A stretch of DNA of 64,000 nucleotides from Sorghum bicolor. Taxonomy: Eukaryota > Streptophyta > Magnoliopsida > Poales > Poaceae. Numbering within the stretch: the first letter of the stretch is position 1; each line of letters opens with the position of its first letter. Below, piece after piece: positions 35,376 through 46,201 of this stretch. The stretch lies in the NCBI RefSeq assembly GCF_000003195.3, contig NC_012872.2, forward strand, positions 6,758,001 through 6,822,000. The letters run 5' to 3'. A model generated the notes under the pieces. That model saw nothing but the letters and a program-made list of their open reading frames with translations. It did not search any database and had not been told where the DNA came from. A program made the position numbers and the translations under genes.

Positions 35376-36921
35376 TCATTCGTGCAGATTCACGTTGCCA
35401 TGCAGAGCCTGCAGCTTGGCGTCGAGCACCTCGGAGCAGATCTTGCCCATGGTGCCGTAGAAGGCGGCGAGGTCCGAGAGCTGGTTCACCGTCATCTCCG
35501 CCATGAGCGCCCGCGCCGCCGCCTCCCGCACGCCGCTCACCTTGAGGCTGTTGAGGTACCCCGACGCGTTCCGCACCGTGGCGCCCATCTGCTTCAGCCG
35601 CTTCTCCTGCTGCACGCTCAGCGACGCCGTGTTCGACTGCACGTCCGTCCGTCCGTCCACACAACAGGTGTCAGCAGCAACGCAAGCGAATTTGACGAGT
35701 GGCTACACCGAGATTCATTAATTACCTCGAGGAACTCGGCGCCGGCTTCGAGGTCGCGCTGCTCCGCCGGGTTGGTGCGGCCGCCGGAGAGGTACATGTC
35801 CTTGGCGAGCGAGAAGCTCCGGGAGATGACCTTGCGCCGCCTCTCCATCTCCTTGCTCAGCTTCGGCGACGGCGCGGGGACGCCACGGGGAACCGCCGAC
35901 GTCTTCTCCTGGTAGGCGACGACGGCGCGGACGAACTCCTGGTAGGCCCTGGCGCAGCCGGGGTAGTCGAACTCGTCGCCGGAGCCGGAGCCGTGGCCTG
36001 GCTTGCGCATGCGCTCCGGGTGGAACTGGAGGCCCATGATGAACCTGCCGTCGCCGGGGCTGTACGTGTCCGGGTCGTAGAACGCCTCGACGAGCCCGTC
36101 CGGCGCGACCGCCATGGGCGCGAACCGCTGCGCCAGGCGCCGCACGCCCTGGTGGTGGTAGCTGTTCACCATCAGCCGCGCGCCCTCGTCGGCGAGATCG
36201 CCCGCGAACCACTCGTGCAGCGGCGTTCCCGGCAGCACGCGCACCGGGTGCCGGTGCCCGTCGTAGTCGCCGTAGTTGATGTGCTGGACGACGGCCTCGG
36301 CGCCGGGCCCGACCGCCAGCTCGTGCTCCACGTCTTGGTACAGCGAGCCGCCGCAGGCGACGTTGAGCACCTGCGAGCCCCGGCAGATGCCCAGGTAGGG
36401 GATGTTGCGCTCCAGGCAGCGGCGCGCGAGGCGGAGCTCGATCGAGTCCTTCTCGTGGTCGATGGCCGCGTCGCTCGGGTGCAGGCGCCGCACGGCCTCC
36501 AGCTGCTCCGGCGAGAGCGCGGCGTCGGCGTCGGCGTCGGCGGAGGAGTCGTAGAGGGACGGGTCGATGTCCTCGCCCTCGCAGAGGAGCACGCCGTGGA
36601 TGGGCTCGAACGAGTCCAGCAGCGCGTGCACCCCCGCCACGCGCGGCACGATCACCGGCACCGCGCCGTAGCCCACGATGAGGTCCAGGTGGTACTCACC
36701 TGATGAGGAAAGACAAACAGCGCGCCGCATGCGCCATGCAAGAGCGTCGTCAGTTACATATATACGGATCGGAACCTCTCCGCGATGGAAATTAATCGAT
36801 CGGAAAACTCACCGACGAAGTCGACGAACTTGTTCTTGCGGACAGTGCGGCGGGAGACGATGAGGACGCGGGGGAGGACGCGGGAGAGGTCGGCGGGGGA
36901 GGAAGACACGGACATGGACAT
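35376..36921 (-). CDS. Class I glutamine amidotransferase-like hydrolase (peptidase C26 / GAT1 type), 447 residues
   Basis: Exons 36921-36813, 36699-35726 and 35636-35376 join in frame (1,344 bases). The nucleophile elbow is GICRGSQ (C142), and LQFHPE supplies the catalytic His263 and Glu265, so the Cys-His-Glu triad is complete. Such proteins hydrolyse gamma-glutamyl amide bonds; relatives include bacterial gamma-glutamyl-GABA hydrolase (PuuD) and the plant GAT1_2.1 group. Residues ~85-98 hold an Ala-Asp repeat. An extra C-terminal region of ~150 residues after the catalytic domain (Arg/Lys-rich helical stretch, then exon 3) is predicted helical and is not part of the hydrolase fold. The first ATG of the frame is at 36942; I prefer 36921, but either could be used. 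No separate synthetase domain is present. Substrate is inferred. Confidence 0.9.
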
Positions 36922-37110
36922 GGCCGGCGCCTCTGAGAGCAATCGGCCGGGATCGTTTCTTGTGGTTAGCTGCTAGCCTATAGCGAGATTAATGAGCTGT
37001 GGGCTGCACTACTCCCGATCCCTTGTTTGTATTCAGAGAGGAGATTTGTGTAGAGAGAGAGTTTTGTGTTCTTGGGATTTGGTGAGAGGGGGAGGAAGAA
37101 GGTTGGGGGA

Positions 37111-37118
37111 TATTTATA
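37111..37118 (-). promoter_or_regulatory. TATA box of the amidotransferase-like gene
   Basis: The minus strand reads TATAAATA about 190 bp upstream of the proposed ATG, implying a leader of ~160 bases. Confidence 0.6.
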
Positions 37119-37129
37119 GAAGGCGATGG

Positions 37130-38227
37130 AGAGTGTTTAGGTGGCCGAGATCAGCCTTATCACGAAATCGACTCCGAGCCGAACGTTTCCTAATTCATGG
37201 CGACGTGCGTAATCCAACTCGGCAGGCAACCCCGTCTGGGCGCCGCGTTACACAGGGGGTCTCTGGTCAGCTCTGCCCAAGGTCAAAGGGGGCAACTGCA
37301 ATATTGCTACCTCCCCTCAAAATATATGCCTACTCCGGCCTACAAAACCATGGATACACGCTGGATGCCAATCCGGCAGAACCGCAGAAGCATAGATGGA
37401 ACTGGATATACGCTTCGTTCATCTATATATACATAGTATTCAATTACACTACTTCCTTTTGTCAAAAATATATTACTACGTATGCTTCGATTCCATTCTC
37501 TTTATAACATGCAGTTTGATATGCTGCTGTTACTTAGGATAAGGAAGGATTATCTCCCCCTCGCTGAACAATGGATAGCAAATCTAGCATAGCTTTTCTA
37601 TTTGCAGTTTTAACACTGCTTTTCTTAGTAACCTTTTTGTTTCTTGAGCACCCGGTGTTTGGGCTCACTGGTTACTGTTTTGCTCTTTTCTTTATCTCTT
37701 GTACGTTTCATAAACGCTTCTTTTAATAAATGTTGTAGGGGTCAAAGCCCCTCCAGTTTAGTTCAAAAAAAATATGATCTCTAAATTATATTCTGGTCAT
37801 TTATTTATTCTATATTGTAGTGTTTATGTTTATATAAATAAAATTACAATTCTTACTGTATCGAGTTTCAATTAATAATTAAAAAGATATCAGCTATTAT
37901 TGGTTAAAGATTTTAAAGTTTAGATTTTGATTGGAGGAAATACTGCCTTGTTTCATGATGTCTGCTTATGCAACAGTGCAAAAAAGTTTTTTTTTTGTGA
38001 CTACAGTGCAAAAAAGTTAAGGCTGCGGTTATTGGAATTTTTCTCATGACATAGTGATGAATCACCGCCAAATTCGCCTTCTTCATTTTGTTGCCATATA
38101 TAGCTCAAGGGACCACCTATCACATGTAAAGTGACACACATAGGTGGGAAAAATCTTGAACTATGGTAATAAATGAAAATGAAGAAGGAGGTGGGGGAAT
38201 CCAAAACTTTCGCTGTATAGAAGCTAA
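37130..38227. other. Intergenic, including a possible LINE 3' tail
   Basis: Within this stretch, 37570-37771 ends in taataaatgttgtaggggtc, a G-run/C-run hairpin (ggggtcaaagcccc), then an A-run, which resembles a truncated LINE 3' end. No coding remnant was recognised. The rest is AT-rich. Confidence 0.35.
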
Positions 38228-38644
38228 AAGCATCTCCAAGAGTTTCCAAAACTCACTCATAATCTTGATTTCTTTGCAAGATTAAAAAGATAGCTCTCAA
38301 GCAACTCCCTATATTAACCCTTAATGTTTCAGCACTTGGAAATAAAATCAACTCAATCGTGCGAAAATATACGTGCGCGTATCAATCGAAAGATATGGAG
38401 GTGGAAGGATATGTGGGGATGAATAAGGAGTAGAATAGTGTTTCCAATGCAAATGTACAAGAGAAAAAAGGTATAATAGTGTAAGATGATTTAAAAAATA
38501 GTTCAGGATTCTTGATACAAAATACATTTTATATTTTAACATTAAGATTTTGGAAACACAGTTAGAGGAGCTCAACAAATATGCTTCCAACTTTTTAGCC
38601 ATTTAGAAAACTCATTGATTACCAATTGTTTATTGGACATGCTC
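38228..38644. mobile_element. MITE with AGCATCTCCAA ends (417 bp)
   Basis: Left end aagcatctccaagag, right end ttggacatgctc, flanked by TAA (38225-38227, 38645-38647). Related in terminal sequence to the element at 42832-43186. Confidence 0.65.
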
Positions 38645-39703
38645 TAACTCTAATAAAAGGTTAGCCGATTAGAAACTTGAAGAGATTTTTTAGAAATTAG
38701 AAAGCATAATTGGAGTACTTGCGAAATCAGTAGGTCTAAATTAAAATAAAGAAATACGTACGAATGCAGAATAGCAAGAAAAAAAAAGAACTGTTGATTT
38801 TGAAGGAAGCATGTTAACAAGCATATGCTAGGGGAGGAAGCATGTGCTACTCCTACTTGCTTCAGCTTGATTTTGAAGGAAAAAAAAAAGACTTCTTGTA
38901 TTAAGCGAATATTGACACCTAGCTAGCTAGCTAGCTCCTGGACAGCGAAGATCGCTAATAGATGGGGACTGCACACTAGTTAATGGAGGTTCAAGGAGCA
39001 ATATGCATATGCTCATAAGTTAATAGCAATACGCGCATATGCTACGTACTCGCAGATGCTTGACATGATGATTTCGACGGGCTAGGCATGTTGTTTAAGT
39101 GATTCCTTTTTCTTTTCTTTTTTTTTAACAAAAATCAAAATGTGAAATCTGTAAGATGTGGACCGGACTCATCTTCGTCCCAACTTCGATTGGAGGTTCA
39201 AATTACATGATAATAATAATAAGCATATGCATATGCATGTGATTAGCAAGAAACATATGTGTGCTACTACTCGTTTTGAGAAACCTGTTGTGAGTAGTTG
39301 ATGTGGACTGGACATGCGGGTGGTGCCGACGTGTGCTATGTGATTATCCAGGGGAGGCTGATACGGCCAGTGACAAACTGCTGATGTGTCGTCCGAGCGC
39401 GCATGCGTCAATGCTCATCAGCTATGCTCTTCTTGTCTTCCTCTCTATAGGCCAGTCTCAATGAAAATTTTATACACATTAAATATGCTGACATGACATT
39501 ATATTAATGATTTTCATAAGGATGAAACTCTTCTACACTATTTTCAAAATACATGTGTTTTGAAAATTGGACCATTAAAACCTCCATTGAAACTAGCCTA
39601 ATCGCCTTGCCAAGTCGGATAACTCAACTCAAGTATGTATAGCACAACCACTCATCATTTTTATTAATTGCAGATTTCAAGCATAAGTATATATTTTGTG
39701 TAA
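38645..39703. other. AT-rich intergenic, nothing recognised
   Basis: No supported ORF. Contains an ctagctagctagctag run near 38922 and short direct repeats of gcatatgc words. Confidence 0.45.
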
Positions 39704-40908
39704 GAGTAAATTACACTCACCATACGACAAGTATCTAAGTGGGTGCATGTTAGTCCAACATCTTGTAATTTGTCCAATTTAATACAACAACAATATAGGT
39801 GGGTGCATATTGATCCACAATCTTCTCATAAGTTTAATTTGATACAAGAACTTGTTTATTCGTGCATATACGGTCCAAGTATTGTAACAACGCATCTCTG
39901 TACACTTTGAATCATTGTCATTGCAAGCTATAGACCCTAGCATGCTAATCTCATCCATCAATCAACTTGAATCGTTTACTCATTTATGAACCCGGCCAAA
40001 TATAAAAGCTGTCATTGATTTTATAAATATGAAAAATTCTAAACCGATCATTTTTCTTTCTATACCATAATATTATTTAAATTTCAACCTATTGTCATTC
40101 ATGGCTGGCTTGAATTGATATATGGGTTGTCCATATCATCAGAATCAGGGACTGAAAGGTTTTTTTCAAAAATGAGAATCAACAAAATTTGATTTTGGTT
40201 TTTTTATTTGGTTCTACCTATAACAAAACTAACCAAGTTCTTATATAGGTTTACCAAGCTAAGGAAAAAAAGAAAATAAAAAGCAGTTGCCACCTTTTAA
40301 AGGATGTAGTAGACATACAAAAAAATAAGATGATGTAGTAGACATAAAAAAGAAGACGATGCAACAGTTGCACCGTCCAAAGGATGGGAAAGGCCTAGAG
40401 AGGGGGGAGGTTAATTGGCTTGTAAAAACTTAAAACTCGATTTAGCGGATTAGCATAACGTGGAGCTTCTACAAATTCTCGCAGAAGTTTTAGAAGGATA
40501 GGTAGTGAGCATTTGATTTCTCATAAGCTTACCATTTTATGTCTCTCTTAATGGTATGACTTTTCCTATACTCAAATTTAAAATAGAAATTGAATGTAAG
40601 CTTTTATTTGGACAAAGTCAGAAAAATGATATCATAATATAATAAATAATTCAAGTTGAGTGATGGACGAAATGAGCGTGCTAGGGTGTGTAACTTCCGA
40701 GGGTAGAGATATAGAGTGTACAAAGACACTGCTTGGAACATACACGCATCAATGAACTAAGTTCTTACTTCAAATTAAATGGATTAGAAGATATTGGACC
40801 AATAAACATCCACCTAGATAGTTGTCGTATTAAATTGAACAAATTAGAAGATGTTGGACTAATATGCACCCACTTAATTAGTTGTTGTATGGTGAGTGCA
40901 ATTTACTC
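39704..40908. mobile_element. Mutator-like element with ~185-bp TIRs and perfect 9-bp TSD (1,205 bp)
   Basis: The left arm starts GAGTAAATTACACTCACCAT and the right arm ends with the complement of GAGTAAATTGCACTCACCAT. The arms stay alignable, with scattered mismatches, for about 185 bases. The flanks are TTTGTGTAA on both sides (39695-39703 and 40909-40917), a perfect 9-bp target duplication, diagnostic of the Mutator superfamily. Each arm consists of about three ~60-base tandem units (each with tgggtgcat...tccaa...aatttgtccaattta-type words). The interior has no transposase ORF, so it is non-autonomous. Confidence 0.87.
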
Positions 40909-41102
40909 TTTGTGTAATTATAATGCCGAGGAAATCCTGATCCGGTCTACACGAAATACGTACGTATGCATTGTGTCCTACTAGTAGTAGTAGTACTATA
41001 TAGACGTATTGTGTATGTAAGTGTGTTCTTCCGGATATAAACCGTCGGCGTAATATGTTCAGTGGAAAGTGGGTCAAAGACTGTTGATTTGTTAGGGCCT
41101 AA

Positions 41103-41342
41103 GGCCTTGTTTAGATTTGAAAACTTTTTGTTTCATTACTGTAGCACTTTGTTTGTTTGTAGCAAATATTGTCCAATCATGGACTAACTAGGATCAAAAG
41201 ATTCGTCTCGTGATTTACAGGCAAACTGTATAATTAGTTTTTGTTTTTATCTATATTTAATGCTTCATGTATGTGCCGCAAGATTCGATGTGACGGAGAA
41301 TCTTGAAAACTTTTTAGTTTTTGGGGTGAACTAAAGAAGGCC
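41103..41342 (-). mobile_element. Tourist-like MITE, main family (240 bp)
   Basis: Ends GGCCTTGTTTAGATTTG and gaactaaagaaggcc, flanked by TAA (41100-41102, 41343-41345); full-length copy in reverse orientation (tactgtagca near the left end). Confidence 0.9.
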
Positions 41343-41345
41343 TAA

Positions 41346-42490
41346 GTTTCCATAGTTGGAGAATATACGCCATGCCCCCATCCGATTAAAAAAAAACTTG
41401 ATCTTATAAGACAATTTTGATTTACGACAAACTTAATAAAGTGACCTATATAATTTGAAATAGCCTAATGAAGGAGTGGTTGATTAGCTACCTACTTAGG
41501 TGGCGGATCCAACCAGCTAATAGTTTGTCTGTTAATAATTATCTCATGTGGATCAAGTAATACTTTAGCTAATTGTTAGTTTATACTAAACTAACAACTA
41601 TCTCACTATATGAACCAAAGCAGTTAATATCTATCATCTAACAGTTAGTTAGCTAATATTAACCGTGAGATATTAGCTAGCTAATATTGACTATGAGCTG
41701 TTAGCTAGCTAACTATTAGCAACTAATGAACGAATGACCCTAAAACCATATATAAGCTTTATTTATCAGAATGCAACTTAATTTACCATGCATTCCCGCG
41801 TAAAAAACACAAGGGACGGGACGGCGGGTAATAATGATAGTTCATTATTTGCCAAAAGTATTTTGTCGCGCATATGTTACTTCCTATATACTATGGAAAA
41901 GCATGTAACACGAGACACACCAATGTGATTAGAATGAGACCGTCCAGCTAACTAATATCGCCATGCAATAATTATGGATGCAGCACGACCTCCGTCCAAT
42001 TACATGACCCTACATCAGCTTCCACAGATGATTCATGCATGTTTTTGTAGCACTGGTGGTGCGTACGTACGTAACTGATGAAGTCGACATTACATCTTGC
42101 TTGAGCTAGCTTGACGACACACGCCACACAACACCGTGTGATAGGCTATAGTCTCAATGCATGTTTTATGAGAGTGTCATGTACATTAAATAGGATATCA
42201 TACAAGCAAAATTGCTGACTTGACAAAATCATTAAATAAAGAAATTTCATCAAATAAAAGAGGAGTTTCATCTCCGTAAAACTTATGCGCGCGGCCTTAT
42301 ATGCTGCATAGAGTCTGGGGAGCCACCACACGGCCAGCTGCGCGCACATCTACGTGCAGTGCATGGCGGACGCATGGCCGGCGGAGCCCGGAGGCCGCAC
42401 CTTTGGCTGTTCACTCGTTGGACGCGGCCACGCGATCGAGAGTGAGAGCGCACCGGACACAGGCCAGTGCGGTGGTTGGTTATACAATAC
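41346..42490. other. AT-rich intergenic, nothing firm
   Basis: 41480-41730 is rich in gctaat/attagc words and forms many short palindromes (gttagctagctaac), probably a decayed inverted-repeat element. No gene recognised. Confidence 0.4.
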
Positions 42491-42619
42491 GTCTAAGACA
42501 ATTAATTACATATTATTTATGGTATTTTACTGATGTGGCAGCATATTTATAGAAGAAAAAAAATCTTATTTAGACTTTAAATCCATATTATTCGAGGTAA
42601 TAAATAACTTTAGACTTTA
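42491..42619 (-). mobile_element. Partial copy of the GGGCACTCACAATG MITE family, reverse orientation
   Basis: Reads tctaagacaattaattacat ... tgatgtggcagcatattta ... attcgaggtaataaat, the reverse complement of the core of the copy that follows. Its outer end is missing. Confidence 0.8.
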
Positions 42620-42622
42620 TAA

Positions 42623-42828
42623 AGGCACTCACAATGCAGACTCTATCCTAGAGTCTAAAGTTATTTATTACCTCGAACAATGTGGACTTAGAGTCTAAAT
42701 AAGACTTTGAGTCTTATTTTTTCTACCTCTTTCTTTAATAAATATGCTGCCACATCAGCAAAATACCATAAATAATATGTAATTAATTGTCTTGGACTCT
42801 ATGATATAGTCTTGTACTGTGGGTGCCC
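42623..42828 (+). mobile_element. GGGCACTCACAATG-family MITE (206 bp)
   Basis: Left end aggcactcacaatgcag, right end ctgtgggtgccc, flanked by TAA (42620-42622, 42829-42831). First full member of a chain of MITEs separated only by TAA. Confidence 0.87.
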
Positions 42829-42831
42829 TAA

Positions 42832-43186
42832 GAGCATCTCCAAGGGTTTTGCATTTAAGGTTTGCATTTGAGTAATTTGCTAAAAAGCTCAAAAAAGGTA
42901 TCCAACGGTTTTGCATTTGGAGTTTGCAATTTGGGCAACTTGGCAAATGAGGGAGCAAACTTGGCAAAAATGCCAAGCCGTGGACGACTTTGCAAACCCG
43001 ATCGCGCGAGCAAAGTCACGCGCGAGAAAAGCGCGCGCGCCTAGAGACCTTCTATTTTTATCCTTTGCCAAGTTCAAATGCCAATTCCCTTGGAGATGAC
43101 CTATTTTTATCCTTAGCATTTTGTTATGGGAGTTTGCAAATAGTAACAAATGTCAAGTCAATTTGCCAAAGCCTTTGGAGATGCTC
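42832..43186. mobile_element. MITE with GAGCATCTCCAA ends (355 bp)
   Basis: Inverted ends gagcatctccaagggtttt and gcctttggagatgctc, flanked by TAA (42829-42831, 43187-43189). Interior contains repeated tttgca/tgcaaa words and a GC-rich centre (cgcgcgagcaaagtcacgcg). TAA target suggests PIF/Harbinger. Confidence 0.82.
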
Positions 43187-43189
43187 TAA

Positions 43190-43395
43190 GAGGACTCACA
43201 ATACAGACTCTATCATAGAGTCTAAAATTATTTATTACCTCGAACAATGTGGACTTAGAGTCTAAATAAGACTTAGAGTCTTATTTTTTCTACCTCTTTC
43301 TTCAATAAATATACGGTCACATCAGCAAAATACGATAAATAATATGTAATTAATTGTCTTAGACTCTATGATAGAGTCTTGCATTGTGAGTGCCC
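43190..43395 (+). mobile_element. GGGCACTCACAATG-family MITE (206 bp)
   Basis: Left end gaggactcacaatacag, right end cattgtgagtgccc, flanked by TAA (43187-43189, 43396-43398). A further 23-base fragment of the same end (43399-43421) follows, then TTA. Confidence 0.87.
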
Positions 43396-43885
43396 TAATA
43401 GAGTCTATATTGTGAGTGTCCTTAGATGTGCTAAAGTTTAATAGGTACTATAAATATATTTATAACTATATTATTACTCTAATATAAAATAATTAGATTT
43501 AGAAAAATCGTCTTGTAAATTACTCTAACCGGAGCATCCGGCAGCCTGAAGCCCAGTGTCCCTCTCCCACGTGTAGCCCTTGTCGGAGAGGAGGTAGTAT
43601 CTGGCCTGCTTCTGGGCGTGCCCCCGCGTCGTATCGGCCGGTTGCCATCTAGGGGAGGTCCTCTAGGACGCTTCAAATGCGGATCATACTCCACTACTCC
43701 CATAGTCCCGTTCGTCCGAGCTTGCACTCATCCATTGATCCATGCCTTTTTTTCTGACAGATATATAGTAAATAAATAAACAGCTGGGCATATATATTCA
43801 TTAAAGAAAGAGATTTCTTAAACGACCCTTGGAGATTCCAAGAGCTACCAGAGGTTTGGTGCTCATATGCCGCATTTTTGGTGTA

Positions 43886-43887
<2 letters not shown>

Positions 43888-43930
<43 letters not shown>
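43888..43930. repeat. (TA)n microsatellite
   Basis: About 21 TA units in a row. Confidence 0.95.
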
Positions 43931-43931
<1 letters not shown>

Positions 43932-44151
43932 GCCTATGATTTTGCTACCTTTCTTTAGTTAATGGCTATAAATTTTTGTGTAATTTTGCATATCTTCTTT
44001 GTTTTGTCGCTTGATCAACGTTGTAAGGATTGTTTCTTTGTTCAATATAAAGGCATAGTTGGGGGCGCACCCCCTCCTGTTTCCCTAGAAAAAGTATATA
44101 TATCCTATGACACGCTCATATTTTTGCTACTGCTCCAATATATATAGCTAG

Positions 44152-44420
44152 TACTACCTCCATAAAAAACATCTAGTTGTACGATTAAAATATCTAAAGT
44201 TTGAACAAATATATAGATAAATATATTATTATTCATGAAATCAAATAAATATATTATCAAAACATGTTTCATGATTAAATCTATTGTTATCTATTTGGTA
44301 TGATAAATATGTTTTTATATCAATTTAGTCAAACTTGACATATTTTTTTTCTCGAACAACTGGACATACTTTAACACAACATTGTTCTAGATTTCCATCC
44401 TTTTTGAGATGGAGAGAGTA
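44152..44420. mobile_element. Stowaway-like MITE, degenerate
   Basis: Left end tactacctccataaaaaac, right end cctttttgagatggagagag; about 268 bp, AT-rich, apparently flanked by TA. The terminal match to CTCCCTCC-type Stowaway ends is imperfect. Confidence 0.5.
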
Positions 44421-45224
44421 ACAAGTAATAATCTTGGCACGTCCAGATAAGAGAGGAGACCAATAGATTTCTCAAAACTAAAGCTATCTTCGCCAAGATT
44501 ATATTTACAGTATACTACTGTCACTCAAGCTAAGAATACTAAATAGCGTATACCAGATTAGTAGCGGATTGGTGTCGAGGTAGTTGATTGCAGATAGCGG
44601 ACGCTATTGTGGATGCTAAATTCTAATAATGGCATATAGTAATTAGTAGTTACATATAAATTTACACATATATCGTGAATAATGGGTATAAATGGATATT
44701 TAACTATATTCAAAAAAAAGGTTGTCTCACATACTTAAATTAAGAAAAACATGGTGTATGTGTGTGTGTGTGTATAGTCATTGTACATTGGAGTTTATAA
44801 AGAAATATATTATAAGAGCTATATAAATAATTTATAAGACCATTATTTACTACCATGTTAAAAAGTAGCAATATTATCATTCTCATAGCCACGTACATGA
44901 AGCATCTATGTATCTTAATAAGTGAATTAAAATTATTTATTTATTGCATACCATACCATACCATATTATTGCGGACGCTACGAAGAATTGCGGAGTACTA
45001 TAGCGGTGCGCTAACTCAAATAGTGACGCTAAGTTTGAACTTGCTAAATCTAGTCCACTACATTGACTGCTATCGCTATTGCGGCCACTCTCACCATTGT
45101 TCAGTACCTTTCCGGCACTACGGCACAGGACCAATGTTCTGCGTTCAAATGAAATTAAAATAAGTTTTGAATCAAAGGCTCAGAAGGCAATGTGAGGCGG
45201 CTAACCAAAAACGTCCAAGTCCTA
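44421..45224. other. AT-rich intergenic, nothing firm
   Basis: Scattered tagcgg/gcggac words at 44555-44620 and 44970-45090 suggest the two ends of a decayed transposon, but I could not establish termini. No supported ORF. Confidence 0.35.
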
Positions 45225-45467
45225 GGTCTTGTTTAGTTCCGAAAAAATTTTACAAAATTTTTCAGATTCTCCGTCACATCGAATCTTTAGACACATGCAT
45301 GAAGTATTAAATATAGACAAAAATAAAAACTAATTGCACAGTTTGGTCGAAATTGACGAGATGAATCTTTTGAGCCTAGTTAGTCTATGATTGGACAATA
45401 TTTGTCAAATACAAACGAAAGAGCTACAGTGTCGATTTTGCAAAATATTTTGGAACTAAACAAGGCC
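45225..45467 (+). mobile_element. Tourist-like MITE, main family (243 bp)
   Basis: Ends ggtcttgtttagttcc / ggaactaaacaaggc, flanked by CTA (45222-45224, 45468-45470). Very similar internally to the copy at 55369-55609 (shared gtttggtcgaaattgacgag-type core and agctacagtgtcgattttgc), so both belong to one subfamily. Confidence 0.9.
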
Positions 45468-45512
45468 CTATAGAAGTATAGGGCACAACTCATCGTACCT
45501 CACAACTCAGGT

Positions 45513-45718
45513 CTTGTTGTTCCAAAATTTTTGGCAAAATAAACACTATAGCATTTTCATTTGTATTTGATAAATATTGTGTAATCATAGGCTAACTAGG
45601 TTTAAAAAATTTGTCTCACAAATTACAGATAAACTGTCTAATTAATTATTATTTTTATCTATATTTAATACTTCATATATATATATATATATGCCGTAAG
45701 ATTAAAATTTATTGGAAC
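45513..45718 (-). mobile_element. Tourist-like MITE, main family, interrupted at its right end
   Basis: Starts ggtcttgttgttccaaaat and runs through the reverse-orientation core to ggaac at 45714-45718, where the next element begins after TAA. Sequence after that next element (TAAacatagc) could be its last few bases, which would make this the outermost of a triple nest; the match is only a few bases. Confidence 0.7.
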
Positions 45719-45721
45719 TAA

Positions 45722-46198
45722 GGCCTTCTTTAGTTCGCAAAAAATTTCAAGATTTCCCGTCACATCGAATCTTTGGTCGCATACATGAAGCATTAAATAT
45801 AAACGAAAATAAAAACTAATTGCATAGTTTACCTGTAATTTGTGAGATGAATCTTTTGAGCCTAGTTACTCCATAATTAGATGATGTTTGTCAAATAAAA
45901 ACGAAAGTGCTACAGTAGCCAAAAATCTAAGGCCTTGTTTAGTTCGCAAAAACTACTAAAATTTTCAAGATTCTCCGTCACATCGAATCTTAGAACACAT
46001 GCACGAAGCATTAAATATATATAAAAATAAAAACTAATTGCACAGTTTACCTGTAAATCGCGAGAAGAATCTTTTGACCCTAGTTAGTCTATGATTGAAG
46101 AATATTTGCCACAAACAAACGAAAGTGCTACAGTATCCGAAACTAAATTTTTTTTACAAACTGAACAAGACCTAAAATTTTGCGAACTAAACAATGCC
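45722..46198 (+). mobile_element. Tourist-like MITE containing a second MITE
   Basis: Outer ends GGCCTTCTTTAGTTCGC (45722) and gcgaactaaacaatgcc (46198), flanked by TAA (45719-45721, 46199-46201). Removing the inner element and one TAA leaves 232 bp, the normal family length. Confidence 0.92.
45931..46172 (+). mobile_element. Tourist-like MITE nested in the previous one (242 bp)
   Basis: Ends GGCCTTGTTTAGTTCGC / gaacaagacc with TAA on both sides (45928-45930, 46173-46175), inserted in the same orientation into the right end of an older copy of its own family. Confidence 0.93.
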
Positions 46199-46201
46199 TA
46201 A

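Noticed and set aside
35699..36703. 334-codon frame antisense to the amidotransferase-like gene
   Set aside because: Complement of a GC-rich exon that encodes a real enzyme; Val/Arg/Ala-biased shadow.
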